From Natrinema pellirubrum DSM 15624 (GTDB lineage: Archaea > Halobacteriota > Halobacteria > Halobacteriales > Natrialbaceae): a stretch of 64,000 nt of DNA. The notes beneath the pieces were generated by a model that was not told where the DNA came from, did not search any database, and was given only the letters and a program-made list of their open reading frames with translations. The translations under genes were made by a program, and so were the position numbers. The DNA is taken from positions 992,001-1,056,000 of the forward strand of contig NC_019962.1 in assembly GCF_000230735.2 (NCBI RefSeq), written 5' to 3'. Positions 25,661-34,447 of the stretch are shown one piece after another (positions within the stretch are counted from its first letter, which is position 1; every line of letters begins with the position of its first letter).

Positions 25661-26017
25661 TCAGAGCAGTTCGCGGACCTCGGAGTACCACATATCGTGG
25701 TAGTCGACGTGGCCGACCCGGCGAGCGATGGCGACCGCAAGGGAGTGCCAGCACTTCTCGGTGGGGTCGTCGGCGTCTAAGTTGTACTCGCTGTCCTTGC
25801 AGGTACAGCCGCCGTCCTCGACGATATACTCGTCCTCGTAGCCGACGACGATGGTGAAATCCCGGTAGGACTTCACGCGGTTCTCGCCGACCGCCTCGAT
25901 GGCCCGGGCCCCGCGGTCGCCGTGGACTCGCGTGATCGCCCCGACGATCTCCGGCGTCAGCTCGCCGGCCTCCTCGAGACTCGCCTGCCATCGCTCGACG
26001 GGATTGGCCTCCGACAC
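25661..26017 (-). CDS. SWIM zinc-finger protein
   Basis: A 118-residue protein whose C-terminal half has the SWIM metal motif: CTCK, a 14-residue insert, then CWH, giving the CxC...CxH ligand set. SWIM domains bind DNA or mediate protein contacts, for example with recombinases. The N-terminal helix region is [20 protein letters not shown]. The start is taken as GTG at 26017, because a TATA-like ATTTTACAG on the same strand at 26037-26047 would make it leaderless. It is divergent from trm1. Confidence 0.82.
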   Translation of the reverse strand: MSEANPVERWQASLEEAGELTPEIVGAITRVHGDRGARAIEAVGENRVKSYRDFTIVVGYEDEYIVEDGGCTCKDSEYNLDADDPTEKCWHSLAVAIARRVGHVDYHDMWYSEVRELL

Positions 26018-26138
26018 GTCCGTGACTGTGCGCCGAACTGTAAAATCGGTTTGGTTGTCCGCCGCCGGCCCGCCGTCTCCCCATCGGCCGCCGGCGGGAG
26101 ACCACACCGCTTTTCGCCCGCTACCCACGAGACGTGGT

Positions 26139-27254
26139 ATGCGCGTCACCGAGGGCGGGGTCGAACTCGAGGTCCCCGGCGAGCAGACCGAGGGCATCGA
26201 GGAGGCGGTCTTCTACAACCCGCGACAGGAGCTGAACCGGGACTTGACGATCGCGACGCTGCGGGCCTACCGCGAGCGCGAGGATCGCGCCGAGACGTAT
26301 CTCGACGCGATGACCGCAAGCGGCGTCCGCGGAGTTCGAGCCGCGGCCGACGGCTGGGACGTGACCTGCTGTGACGTCGACGAGGAAGCGGTTTCCCTCG
26401 CCCGGGACAACCTCGAGCGAAACGACTGCGAGGGGCGGGTCGAACACCGCAACGTCAACGCGCTGATGCACGAGGAGCCGTTCGACGTGATCGATCTGGA
26501 TCCCTACGGGACGCCGATGCCGTTTGCCGACGCCGCGTTCGCGAACTGCCGGGATCTGGTCTGTGTCACCGCGACCGATACCGCGCCGATGTGTGGCGCA
26601 CACTTCAACAGCGGCGTGCGTTCCTACTCCGCGATCCCCCGTAACACCGACTATCACGCGGAGATGGGCGTCCGGACCCTCATGTCGGCGCTGGCCCGCA
26701 GCGCGGCCCGGTTCGACGTCGGCGTCGAACCGCTGCTTACCCACGCGACCAGCCACTACGTCCGGACCTACCTCGAGCTGACCCACAAAGCCACCGCGGC
26801 CGACGCCGCGATCGACGAGTTAGGCCACCTCTATCACTGCGAAGACTGCCTCTACCGCGAGGCCGACCCCGGGCTGATCGCCGACCCGCTCGAGCGCTGT
26901 CCCCACTGCGACGGGAACCGCGTCCTCGCGGCCGGCCCGGTCTGGCTCGGCCCCGTGCAGGACTCGTCGTTCATCGGGGCGGTTCGCGACGAGATCCCCT
27001 ACACGTTCGATACCGCGCCCGAGGCCCGGGAACTCTGTGACACGCTCGCGGCGGAACTCGACACGCCGACCCACTACGATCAGCACAAACTCTGTCGGAA
27101 CTGGGGGCTGCCGGCCAACGCGATGGACGAGTTCCTCGCCGACCTGCGCGAGGCGGGCCACGCCGCTTCCCGGGCCCACTACGGCGGGACGACGTTCAAA
27201 ACCGACGCGACCGTCGGTGAGATCAGGGCGGCGACGGAAGGGAACCTCGACTGA
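26139..27254 (+). CDS. trm1: tRNA (guanine26-N2)-dimethyltransferase
   Basis: It uses SAM to form N2,N2-dimethylguanosine at position 26 of tRNA. The 371-residue protein shows the SAM site region [16 protein letters not shown], the catalytic IDLDPYGTP motif, the [20 protein letters not shown] block and a zinc-binding set, [10 protein letters not shown] with CPHCDGNR. Length and order match archaeal Trm1. The ATG at 26139 follows a TATA-like cgcttttcg near 26108-26116; the longer upstream frame overlaps the SWIM gene and is rejected. Confidence 0.95.
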   Translation: MRVTEGGVELEVPGEQTEGIEEAVFYNPRQELNRDLTIATLRAYREREDRAETYLDAMTASGVRGVRAAADGWDVTCCDVDEEAVSLARDNLERNDCEGRVEHRNVNALMHEEPFDVIDLDPYGTPMPFADAAFANCRDLVCVTATDTAPMCGAHFNSGVRSYSAIPRNTDYHAEMGVRTLMSALARSAARFDVGVEPLLTHATSHYVRTYLELTHKATAADAAIDELGHLYHCEDCLYREADPGLIADPLERCPHCDGNRVLAAGPVWLGPVQDSSFIGAVRDEIPYTFDTAPEARELCDTLAAELDTPTHYDQHKLCRNWGLPANAMDEFLADLREAGHAASRAHYGGTTFKTDATVGEIRAATEGNLD

Positions 27255-27292
27255 TCGACGGGGATCGAGATGTCGGCCGGCCGTCGAGCCCG

Positions 27293-27493
27293 TTACTCGA
27301 GGTCGGCATAGAGGCGAACGAGTCCGCACTCGGGACAGCAGACGCCCTGTACTTTCGCCGTGTTCTGGACTCCTACCTTGCCTAACAGCCCGTTACGTTT
27401 CCCGGTCGTGATCGACAGGCGCATTCCCTCGGTGTCGCGGACGGTGGTCTCTTTCATCGTCACGCCGCAGTCGGGACAGCGTCGTTGCTCCAT
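27293..27493 (-). CDS. Small zinc-ribbon protein
   Basis: A 66-residue protein with CPDC near residue 6 and CPEC near residue 53, a classical zinc ribbon with a long loop. The intervening sequence (TKRNGLLGKVGVQ-like) is basic. No function is known; similar short zinc-ribbon proteins are frequent in haloarchaea. It is convergent with trm1, with 38 nt between stop codons. Confidence 0.75.
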   Translation of the reverse strand: MEQRRCPDCGVTMKETTVRDTEGMRLSITTGKRNGLLGKVGVQNTAKVQGVCCPECGLVRLYADLE

Positions 27494-27693
27494 GCGATGG
27501 GGTTATATTCCCGACAGAAAGAAGTTCGCGCTCGAGCCGCCGTCGCCGGTCTCCGATCGGCGGTCGAAACCGACCGCTACGGGACGCCGACCCGGATCAG
27601 CCCGATGGTACTGTCGGGGCCGTCCGGCGTAACAGCCCGTTGGATCCCTGTGTCGTGCGATTACATATTGGGTGGGACCTCGAACGGCGGGCC

Positions 27694-29001
27694 GTGATCG
27701 ATCGGGGACGAGGGGTGGATCTGACGGGACGGGTCCTTCGGCTCGCGAAGGACCAACAGTTGACGCTGCTGGCGGCCGGGGTCGCCTTCTATGGCTTTCT
27801 GTCGCTGGTACCGCTGATGTTGCTGGCGCTCGGCCTCGCGGCGTCAGTGGGGGGCGAAGCGCTCGCGGACCGGCTCTCCGCGGCCGCGACCGACATTCTC
27901 ACCGTTCAGGCCCAGACGCTGCTGGCCGACGCCGTCACTGACGAAACGGGTCGTCGCGGGGCGACCGTCGCCGGCATCCTCGGCCTGCTGTGGGGCTCGA
28001 GCCGCGTCCTCCGTGGCCTCGATCGGGCCTTCTCGCAGGTCTACGACACGGTCGGAGAGAAGTCGCTACTCGATACGATCTGGGACGCGATGATCGTCTC
28101 GATCGCCATCACGGCCGGCCTCGCGCTGCTGGGGGCGCTCGAGCTGGTCGTTCGGTTCCCGCCGGGGCTCGAGGTGTCGTTCGCAGTGGCGGTCGTCGGC
28201 CAACTGTTCGTCGTGCTGGGGCTGTTCGTCACCTTCCTGCCGCTGTACGTGATCTTCCCGGACGCGAACGTCGGGATCCGCGAGGCGGCACCTGGAACGG
28301 TCATCGCCGCAGTCGGCTGGTTCGTTCTGAGCCGCACGTTCTCGCTATACGCCGGGTTACTCTCCGATTACGCGGTCTACGGTGCGCTTGGGGCCGTCTT
28401 TCTCGTCCTCATCTGGCTGTACGTCGGTGCGATCATCCTCGTTTTCGCGGCGGTGGTCAACGCGGTGCTGGCCGACCGTGAACTGGATCGGCAGCTACAA
28501 AGTCCCGGCCGACGACAGATTCCGACAGAAGCGATGACCGACGACGCCACGGGCGCCGACGAGGGAGCCACGGAGGACCGCGCCAGCGACCGCGCACGCG
28601 AATCGAGCGCGAGCGCCCGAACCCGCGATCGAGCCGACGATCCGGCGGCGCTTCGCGAGGAAATCGAGCGGCTTCGCGATCGCGTCGACGACTTCGAGTC
28701 CGACGTCGAAGAGCGCACCGTTCGGAAAGAGTCCCTCGAGAGCGAGTTGAAACGCTACGTCCGCCGTCGGGTCCGACGCGGCCACGCCCGCGACTGGGGG
28801 CCGTATCTCGTCTTGCTCTACGGCACGGCGATGTCGATCGGCGCGTTCTACTTCCTCAACGGAGGCTGGGCGATCCTCGCGATGCTCGTGGTCTGGACCT
28901 CGACGCTCGGTCTCTACGTCCTGATGGTCCTGCTCGGCTTCGGCATCTCCCTGCTTGGACTCCCCGGTCGGCTCCGCGATGCGGTCGGCGACCGCCGATA
29001 G
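27694..29001 (+). CDS. YihY/UPF0761 (BrkB-like) membrane protein with coiled-coil extension
   Basis: A 435-residue protein. The first 265 residues hold about six helices with the YihY family blocks TLLAAGVAFYGFLSLVPL, LWGSSRVLRGLDRAFSQVY and FLPLYVIFPDANV. Residues about 270-325 are an acidic low-complexity linker, then a charged coiled coil (ALREEIERLRDRVDDFESDVEER), and two more helices near the C-terminus. The start is GTG at 27694, because the TATA-like ttacatatt at 27661-27669 lies about 27 nt upstream; a TTG further upstream is less likely. YihY proteins were once called ribonuclease BN, which is now known to be wrong; the true role is unknown. Confidence 0.85.
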   Translation: MIDRGRGVDLTGRVLRLAKDQQLTLLAAGVAFYGFLSLVPLMLLALGLAASVGGEALADRLSAAATDILTVQAQTLLADAVTDETGRRGATVAGILGLLWGSSRVLRGLDRAFSQVYDTVGEKSLLDTIWDAMIVSIAITAGLALLGALELVVRFPPGLEVSFAVAVVGQLFVVLGLFVTFLPLYVIFPDANVGIREAAPGTVIAAVGWFVLSRTFSLYAGLLSDYAVYGALGAVFLVLIWLYVGAIILVFAAVVNAVLADRELDRQLQSPGRRQIPTEAMTDDATGADEGATEDRASDRARESSASARTRDRADDPAALREEIERLRDRVDDFESDVEERTVRKESLESELKRYVRRRVRRGHARDWGPYLVLLYGTAMSIGAFYFLNGGWAILAMLVVWTSTLGLYVLMVLLGFGISLLGLPGRLRDAVGDRR

Positions 29002-29796
29002 CTACCGAACGCGAGCAGTCTGGCTGACGAACCGCCGTACCCGATCCGTGTACGTCTCGGGTCGGTGGAGGTTACAGATGTGGCCGGCTCCCGCCAGCAC
29101 TTCGACCCGGCCGTCCCGGGCCGCGGCGGCGTGGTCGCGCTCGCCGCGGCGCATGAGTTTGTCGTTCTCGCCGTTGAGTATCAGCGTCGAGTCCGGGTAC
29201 GTCGAGAGTGCGGCCCGGAAATCGCGACCGGCGATGTCCGGTCCCGCGTCGCCGAACTGCTTGGGATAGAAGCCGGCGTCGATGATCTCGCGCTCGATAT
29301 CGGGCGCGAGATCGCGCTGTCGAACCCAGCGGGCAGCGAGTTTCTCGACGGCCCGCTTCCCGATGTCGGGCTTGGTAAGGAGTCGCGACATCCCGCCGGT
29401 CAGCCGCGTGCCGAGTTCCATCGTATTGACCGGGTTGACGCTACTGCCCGACAGCACCAGCGCGTCGACCTCGTCGGGATGCCGGTAGGCGTACTCCGTC
29501 GCCGCGTAGCCCCCCAGCGAGAGCCCGACGAGCGTCGCGGAGCCGTCGGTGTGGCGGTCCACGACCGACTCGAGGACGTCGATCGCCGGCTCCATCCGGA
29601 ACGGCTTCCCCGCGCGGGTGCCGTGGCCGGGTAAATCGGGCGCGACGGTGTGATACTCCCCGGAAAGCGCCCGTGTCTGGGGGAGCCACATCTTCCGGGT
29701 GAACATCGCGCCGTGTACGAACACGATCGAGTCGGCGTCCGACGGGCCGGCGACGTCGATGCCGGTCTCGTCGGGTCCCTCGCCTGTCCAGTCCAT
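29002..29796 (-). CDS. Alpha/beta hydrolase
   Basis: A 264-residue alpha/beta-fold hydrolase. The oxyanion HG motif is FVHGAMFTRKMW, the nucleophile elbow is GLSLGG, the acid is probably the Asp in LILNGENDKLM, and the His lies in AGAGHICNLHRPE near the C-terminus. This order resembles esterases and meta-cleavage hydrolases, but no substrate can be named. The ATG at 29796 is chosen over a GTG six codons upstream. Its stop codon directly abuts the stop of the YihY gene in tail-to-tail arrangement. Confidence 0.87.
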   Translation of the reverse strand: MDWTGEGPDETGIDVAGPSDADSIVFVHGAMFTRKMWLPQTRALSGEYHTVAPDLPGHGTRAGKPFRMEPAIDVLESVVDRHTDGSATLVGLSLGGYAATEYAYRHPDEVDALVLSGSSVNPVNTMELGTRLTGGMSRLLTKPDIGKRAVEKLAARWVRQRDLAPDIEREIIDAGFYPKQFGDAGPDIAGRDFRAALSTYPDSTLILNGENDKLMRRGERDHAAAARDGRVEVLAGAGHICNLHRPETYTDRVRRFVSQTARVR

Positions 29797-29871
29797 AGCC
29801 GGTGGGAGTATCACGAGAGCGACCTTAGTGGTCCGCCCGGCCCATTACGGCGACGGCGGCCGAGACGACCG

Positions 29872-30183
29872 CTACTCGAGTCCCCGGCCGCCGTCGCTTC
29901 CGGAGTCGGCGTCCGCGTCGGGCGTCGCGGCCGGTTCCGTCGGCAGCCCACCCTCGAGCCGGACCGCATCGCGGGTGATCTCACGGACCGAGTCTCGATC
30001 CAGTGTGACGCGATACCGGGCTCCTTTCTCCCACCCGAGCGAGGATTTGATCGACTCGACGGCCGACGGGTCGGGCCGAACGTGAGCGACGTCGCCCGCG
30101 ACCGCCGCGACGACGCCGACGGTCTCGCCGGTGGCGTTCTCGACGGGTTTGTCGATATCGTCGTCGGAAAAAACGGCGCACAT
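29872..30183 (-). CDS. PRC-barrel-like protein
   Basis: A 103-residue protein beginning MCAVFSDDDIDKPVENATGE, followed by VGVVAAVAGDVAHVRPDPS and SIKSSLGWEKG. I recognise this as a haloarchaeal variant of PRC-barrel-type domains, which bind RNA or proteins in other systems. The C-terminal 30 residues are an acidic low-complexity tail. The ATG at 30183 is used; the longer frame upstream is arginine-rich shadow. Function unknown. Confidence 0.7.
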   Translation of the reverse strand: MCAVFSDDDIDKPVENATGETVGVVAAVAGDVAHVRPDPSAVESIKSSLGWEKGARYRVTLDRDSVREITRDAVRLEGGLPTEPAATPDADADSGSDGGRGLE

Positions 30184-30341
30184 ACCGTCGGCTACCGCAA
30201 CTCGGGACAAGTCGGTCGTGCCTGCGATGGCCGGGCGGTGATCGGCGGGGGAAGCGACCGGGAGACGGTTCGCCGGCCGGTCGATCGGGATCGAAACGGC
30301 GCGCCGACGTCTCGAGAGCGGATCGAGTTCCAGCCCCGGGT

Positions 30342-30956
30342 TCACTCGCCGTCCGCGTCCCCGCGCTCGAGTTGGTCGCCGCCGAACTCGTCGTCGCTCT
30401 CGATCCGGGAGGCCTGCGGTCCGCTCTGGTCTTGATACTTCGAGCCCCGCTCGCTCCCGTAGGGGCGGTCGGCTTCGGTCTTGAGTTCGGTGAAGGTGAG
30501 CTGCGAGATCCGCATCCCCGGCGTGAGCGCGACGGGTGCAGAGCCCAAGTTCGACAGCTCGAGGGTGATCTGGCCGCGATAGCCGGGATCACAGAGGCCG
30601 GCTGTGGCGTGGACGACGACCGCGAGTCGGCCCAGCGAGGACCGCCCCTCGACGTGAGCGATCAGGTCCGCGGGAATCTCGACGCGTTCGTGAGTCGTCC
30701 CAAGCACGAAATCGCCCGGGTGGAGGATGAAGTCGTCGTCCTCGTCGACGACGGTCTCGGAGACGTAATCGTCGACTTCGTCCTCGGAGTTGGGGTGAAT
30801 ACAGGGGATGTTCGTCCGCTGGAACTCGAGAAACTCCCGGCCCAGTCGGAGGTCGACGCTCGCGGGCTGGATCTGCAGTTCCGGGTCGTCTAACGGCTCG
30901 ACGACGAGGTCGCCGGCCTCGAGTCGGTCGAGGATGTCCGCGTCGGAGAGGATCAT
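30342..30956 (-). CDS. dcd: dCTP deaminase
   Basis: It deaminates dCTP to dUTP for thymidylate synthesis. The 204-residue trimeric-fold protein has ASVDLRLG, the active-site strand [27 protein letters not shown] (with the conserved Arg and Ser of the dUTPase-like fold), and the catalytic Glu in ITLELSN. The C-terminus is acidic. The ATG at 30956 follows a TATA-like CTTTAGGG near 30980-30988 on its strand. Some archaeal homologues are bifunctional dCTP deaminase/dUTPases; sequence alone does not decide here. Confidence 0.92.
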   Translation of the reverse strand: MILSDADILDRLEAGDLVVEPLDDPELQIQPASVDLRLGREFLEFQRTNIPCIHPNSEDEVDDYVSETVVDEDDDFILHPGDFVLGTTHERVEIPADLIAHVEGRSSLGRLAVVVHATAGLCDPGYRGQITLELSNLGSAPVALTPGMRISQLTFTELKTEADRPYGSERGSKYQDQSGPQASRIESDDEFGGDQLERGDADGE

Positions 30957-31159
30957 ATCGAGAGGGAGCGAACACGGCACCCTAAAGTCCTCGGTCCGCC
31001 GTCGCTCACGGCGCGGTCCCGGTTCGATCCACGGGTGACCGGCGACCCTCGGTCGAGCCAACGGTTTACATCATTTATAATGTTGATACAATTCAAGCGC
31101 CTGTAACCCGTGGATGGACGGCCTAACCGATTATAACGCTGTACGATGAAGGTGGGTCC

Positions 31160-31975
31160 ATGAGTGGGAGGCAGGGCCGATTCAACGGGGACACGGAAGT
31201 GCTACACCAGCGGGCGGTCAGGGTTCCGCTCCCCGATCTCGAGGCCGAGCGGCTGTTCCACGAGAACATGCTGACGATCGCGGCCGCGTTGGAGCGGAAG
31301 GCGGACCTGCTCGCCGATCCCGAAGTAACGGTGTTAGACGCCTACGAAGCACAGTTCGATCACGCCGCCGAGAGCTTCGAGCGGCGACTCCGACGGATCG
31401 TCGGCGACGATTACAAGGCGGTCGCGCGGGCGTATCATCGCGGGGATCGTGACGACCGCATCGGCGCGATCGCCGCGTACTACCTCGAGGGGGCCTGGCG
31501 GGCCCAACAGCAGGCCACGATCACGGACATGCTGTACGTCCCGCTGGTCATCCGGTATCCGGACAGTTTCACGGTCAACATCCGCTTTGCCAGCGGGCAC
31601 AAGACGGCCGAGGCGATCCGATACGAGTCGCCCGAACACTCCACGGACGACCTCGACGAGGAGTACGCCGAAACCTACTACGACGAGAGTTACTACTCCC
31701 AGCGGCGGGCGGCGACGTATCTCGAAGCGGGTGCCGAGATCATCCGCGAGGAGTTCCCCGACCCCGACGAGACCGCCCGGGAAGAGCGGGAGTACGGCGG
31801 TTTCGTCTCGGCGAGCGGCCGCCGGGGATCGGTATTCTCGGCGATGATCGAACGGGTCGAGCCCGATCCCGACCGGTTCGAGGGGCCGATCGACGAACCG
31901 ACGCTAGTCGAGGCGGGGCCCGAGGCCAGACGAACGGAACGGGAGTACTTCCGCGAGAGCGAAGTCGTTCACTGA
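31160..31975 (+). CDS. Haloarchaeal conserved-type hypothetical protein
   Basis: A 271-residue soluble, acidic protein I cannot assign. It is predicted mostly helical in the first 120 residues ([40 protein letters not shown]), followed by a tyrosine-rich stretch [17 protein letters not shown] near 165-182. No catalytic or metal motif is visible. The ATG at 31160 lies about 25 nt after a clear TATA box gattataac at 31130-31138. It is followed by pth2 on the same strand after 68 nt. Confidence 0.7.
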   Translation: MSGRQGRFNGDTEVLHQRAVRVPLPDLEAERLFHENMLTIAAALERKADLLADPEVTVLDAYEAQFDHAAESFERRLRRIVGDDYKAVARAYHRGDRDDRIGAIAAYYLEGAWRAQQQATITDMLYVPLVIRYPDSFTVNIRFASGHKTAEAIRYESPEHSTDDLDEEYAETYYDESYYSQRRAATYLEAGAEIIREEFPDPDETAREEREYGGFVSASGRRGSVFSAMIERVEPDPDRFEGPIDEPTLVEAGPEARRTEREYFRESEVVH

Positions 31976-32043
31976 CGGCTCGCCGGCGTCCGTCGCAGCG
32001 ATCGATAGGTACCGCTAAAGGCATCGACGTCTTCGAATCGGCC

Positions 32044-32382
32044 ATGAAACAGGCCATCGTCGCTCGCACGGATATCGGGATGGGACAGGGAAAGCTCGCC
32101 GCACAGGTCGCTCACGCGTCGCTGTCGGCCTACGAGAACGCCGACCGGCAACTGCGAGACCAGTGGAAGGAAGGGGGCCAAAAGAAGGTCGTCCTGAAAG
32201 GCGAGAGCGAGCGCCAGCTTCACGAACTCTCCGAGATCGCCGAGCGAAAGGGGATTCCCACCGGACTCATCCGAGACGCCGGTCACACCCAACTCGAGCC
32301 GGGGACCGTCACCGCGCTGGCAGTCGGCCCGGCGGCCGACGACCGCGTCGACAGCGTGACCGGCGAGCTGTCGCTGTTTTAA
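32044..32382 (+). CDS. pth2: Peptidyl-tRNA hydrolase (Pth2 type)
   Basis: It releases tRNA from peptidyl-tRNAs that drop off ribosomes. The 112-residue length is exact for the family. Motifs include [24 protein letters not shown] (catalytic Lys and Gln region with the GKxxAQ-AHA signature) and [29 protein letters not shown]-like cgctaaagg near 32012-32020 precedes the ATG. It ends 3 nt before the convergent EamA gene. Confidence 0.95.
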   Translation: MKQAIVARTDIGMGQGKLAAQVAHASLSAYENADRQLRDQWKEGGQKKVVLKGESERQLHELSEIAERKGIPTGLIRDAGHTQLEPGTVTALAVGPAADDRVDSVTGELSLF

Positions 32383-32385
32383 CCG

Positions 32386-33366
32386 TCAGTCCGACCGGTA
32401 GCCGCGGGGGTCGTCCCTGACTGCGGGTTCGTCGTCGGGCAGCGGCGGATCGGGGGTGACCCGATCGCGCAGCGCCTCGAGATCGACCGACTTGCTGCCC
32501 AGCACCGCGAAGCCGGCGAAGATCGTCAGGAAGCCGGCGACCGCCAGCGCGTCGATCGTCTCACCAAGCAGCGCCCAGCCACCCAGCGTCGAGACGACGG
32601 GCACGACGTAGAAGATCAGGTTCGCGCGGATCGCGCCGGCCGCGTCGATCAGGCCGAAGTAGGCGATGTAGGCGAGGACGCCCGCGAAGACGCTGACGTA
32701 CCCCAGTGCCGCGACCGCTTCGACGGTCCAGTCGATCGCGGCCGCCGACTCGCCGCCCGTCCACGCCAGCAGGTGACACAGCACTGCGGCGAAGGGCAGT
32801 CCCCAGGCGACTCGGACCGTACTCGAGAGGTCGCTGTCCGCCCGACGGATCAGCACGGCCCCGAGCGCGGCGGCGATCGCGCCGACGAAGAGGATCCCCT
32901 TGCCGACGGCACCGCCCAGCAGGTTCGCGGGGTCGGGACTGACCACGAGACCGACGCCGAGCAGGCCGAGTCCCATCCCGGCCGCGCCGCGGGCGGAGAG
33001 CCGCTCGTCCGAGAGGAAGAACGCGGCGAAGATCGGCGTCATGATGGGGTTGAGACTGTACATGATCGAAGCTACCGCGCTGGTGACGTACTGCTGACCG
33101 ACGAACAGCAAGGCGTTGGTCAGCCCGATTGCGAGGACGCCGGTCGCGAGGACGGCCCCGACGTCGCTGCGAGTCCGGGGCAGCAGGTCGGCCCGTGGGG
33201 TCGTCAGCCCGACGTAGGCAAGCATGATGACGGCGGCCACGTCGAACCGGAACGCGACGAACAGCAGGGGCGGAAAGTACGCAAGCCCGGCTTTCGCGGC
33301 GACGAACGTGCCGCCGAAGAACAGGCTCGAGAGGGCGAAGAAGACCGCGGTGCGACGCGCTACCAC
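32386..33366 (-). CDS. EamA-family (DMT superfamily) transporter
   Basis: A 326-residue membrane protein with ten predicted helices in two repeated EamA halves. The first half contains FFGGTFVAAKAGLAYFPPLLFVAFRF, and a PxxxxxxxxxLxE-like ending occurs in each half (NPIMTPIFAAFFLSDERL, YVVPVVSTLGGWALLGETI). The substrate is unknown; relatives export amino acids or metabolites. The start is GTG at 33366. The C-terminal 40 residues are an acidic cytoplasmic tail. Confidence 0.88.
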   Translation of the reverse strand: MVARRTAVFFALSSLFFGGTFVAAKAGLAYFPPLLFVAFRFDVAAVIMLAYVGLTTPRADLLPRTRSDVGAVLATGVLAIGLTNALLFVGQQYVTSAVASIMYSLNPIMTPIFAAFFLSDERLSARGAAGMGLGLLGVGLVVSPDPANLLGGAVGKGILFVGAIAAALGAVLIRRADSDLSSTVRVAWGLPFAAVLCHLLAWTGGESAAAIDWTVEAVAALGYVSVFAGVLAYIAYFGLIDAAGAIRANLIFYVVPVVSTLGGWALLGETIDALAVAGFLTIFAGFAVLGSKSVDLEALRDRVTPDPPLPDDEPAVRDDPRGYRSD

Positions 33367-33546
33367 GACGCCGTCACCACCGTCGGAATCGCGTGCGGCG
33401 ACCCGAACGCGGGCGACGCGGGAAGAGCGAAGATCATCGTACTCTCAGGTAGGTGCCGGTAGCATATAGTTTCGTTCAGAAACGATTCCAGAGCAAGAAA
33501 TATGGGCGGGCCGGGAAAGGGACCGGCGACGCGACACCCGCGCGGG

Positions 33547-33565
33547 CCGTGAAACCCTTTCACGG
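33547..33565. promoter_or_regulatory. Perfect 8-3-8 palindrome upstream of the HTH regulator gene
   Basis: CCGTGAAA, CCC, TTTCACGG form a perfect dyad ending 38 nt before the ATG of the regulator at 33604, next to the TATA-like gcgaaaacgg at 33567-33576. This placement is typical of an archaeal autoregulatory operator that blocks TFB/TBP. A GGAGAGGTGA Shine-Dalgarno-like sequence lies at 33591-33600. Confidence 0.5.
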
Positions 33566-33603
33566 TGCGAAAACGGTTTGGTCTCGGCCCGGAGAGGTGA
33601 CGT

Positions 33604-34398
33604 ATGGAATCGGCGCTCGAGGAGATCGAGTTCCTGGCGCTCTCGGAGAACCGCGTCGCGGTGCTGGACCTGCTCTCGGCGGGGCGACACACCCGAAGGG
33701 AACTGGCCGACGAAACGGGGGCCTCCCAGGCGACGCTGGGCCGAATCCTCGGGGACTTCGAGGACCGGTCGTGGGTCAGACACGACGGCAGCGAGTACGT
33801 CGCGACAGCGACTGGCCGACTCGTCGCGGAGGGATTCACCGACCTCCAGGAGATCCTCGAGACTGAGGGGCGGCTCCGTGACATCGTCGATTACCTGCCG
33901 ACCCATGCGATGGACTTCGATCTCCGGCGGCTCTCGGATGCGACGATCACCGTCCCGACGGCGACGCGGCCGAACGCACCGCTCTCGCGACTGCTCGAGT
34001 TCGTCCGCGATGGCGACGAAATCAGGACGTTTTCACACACGTTCAACGGACAGGCGCTACAGGTCGTCAGCGACCGTGTAACCGGCGGCGACCAGCGCTT
34101 TCGGGGCGTCTTCGGCCGCAACGCGATCGAGGCGCTCGCCGAGGAGTCGGAGCTTCGCGACCGGCTCGAGGCCCTGCTCACGGCCGAGGACGCCGAGATC
34201 AGGGTCCGCGAGGAGGGCGTTCCGATCGCGATCATGATCGTCGACGACCTGGTCTATCTCCTCCTGCGTGACGAGGACGGCATCCTGCGGGCCTCCGTCG
34301 ATACCGACGACGACGCCGTCCGGGCGTGGGCCGAAGACTCGCTGGATCATTACTGGCGGACCGCGACGCCGCTCGCGGTCGAGGATCTCACCGACTGA
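33604..34398 (+). CDS. Winged-helix transcriptional regulator (FilR1-type middle domain)
   Basis: A 264-residue regulator. The N-terminal 75 residues form a winged HTH: ALSENRVAVLDLLSAGRHTRRELADETGASQATLGRILGDFEDR, where the recognition helix is the ASQATLGRIL region. The C-terminal domain (about 110-255) matches the FilR1 middle domain (DUF1724) pattern, with GVFGRNAIEALAEESELRDRL and an IAIMIVDDLVYLLLRDEDG sensor core that probably binds a ligand. It lies divergent from the EamA transporter, a classic regulator-target layout, and has a perfect palindrome upstream at 33547-33565. Confidence 0.85.
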   Translation: MESALEEIEFLALSENRVAVLDLLSAGRHTRRELADETGASQATLGRILGDFEDRSWVRHDGSEYVATATGRLVAEGFTDLQEILETEGRLRDIVDYLPTHAMDFDLRRLSDATITVPTATRPNAPLSRLLEFVRDGDEIRTFSHTFNGQALQVVSDRVTGGDQRFRGVFGRNAIEALAEESELRDRLEALLTAEDAEIRVREEGVPIAIMIVDDLVYLLLRDEDGILRASVDTDDDAVRAWAEDSLDHYWRTATPLAVEDLTD

Positions 34399-34447
34399 CG
34401 GGAGCGAAGAACGCGAGGCGATGTCGCTCGAGTCGGCCCTCTCTCTC

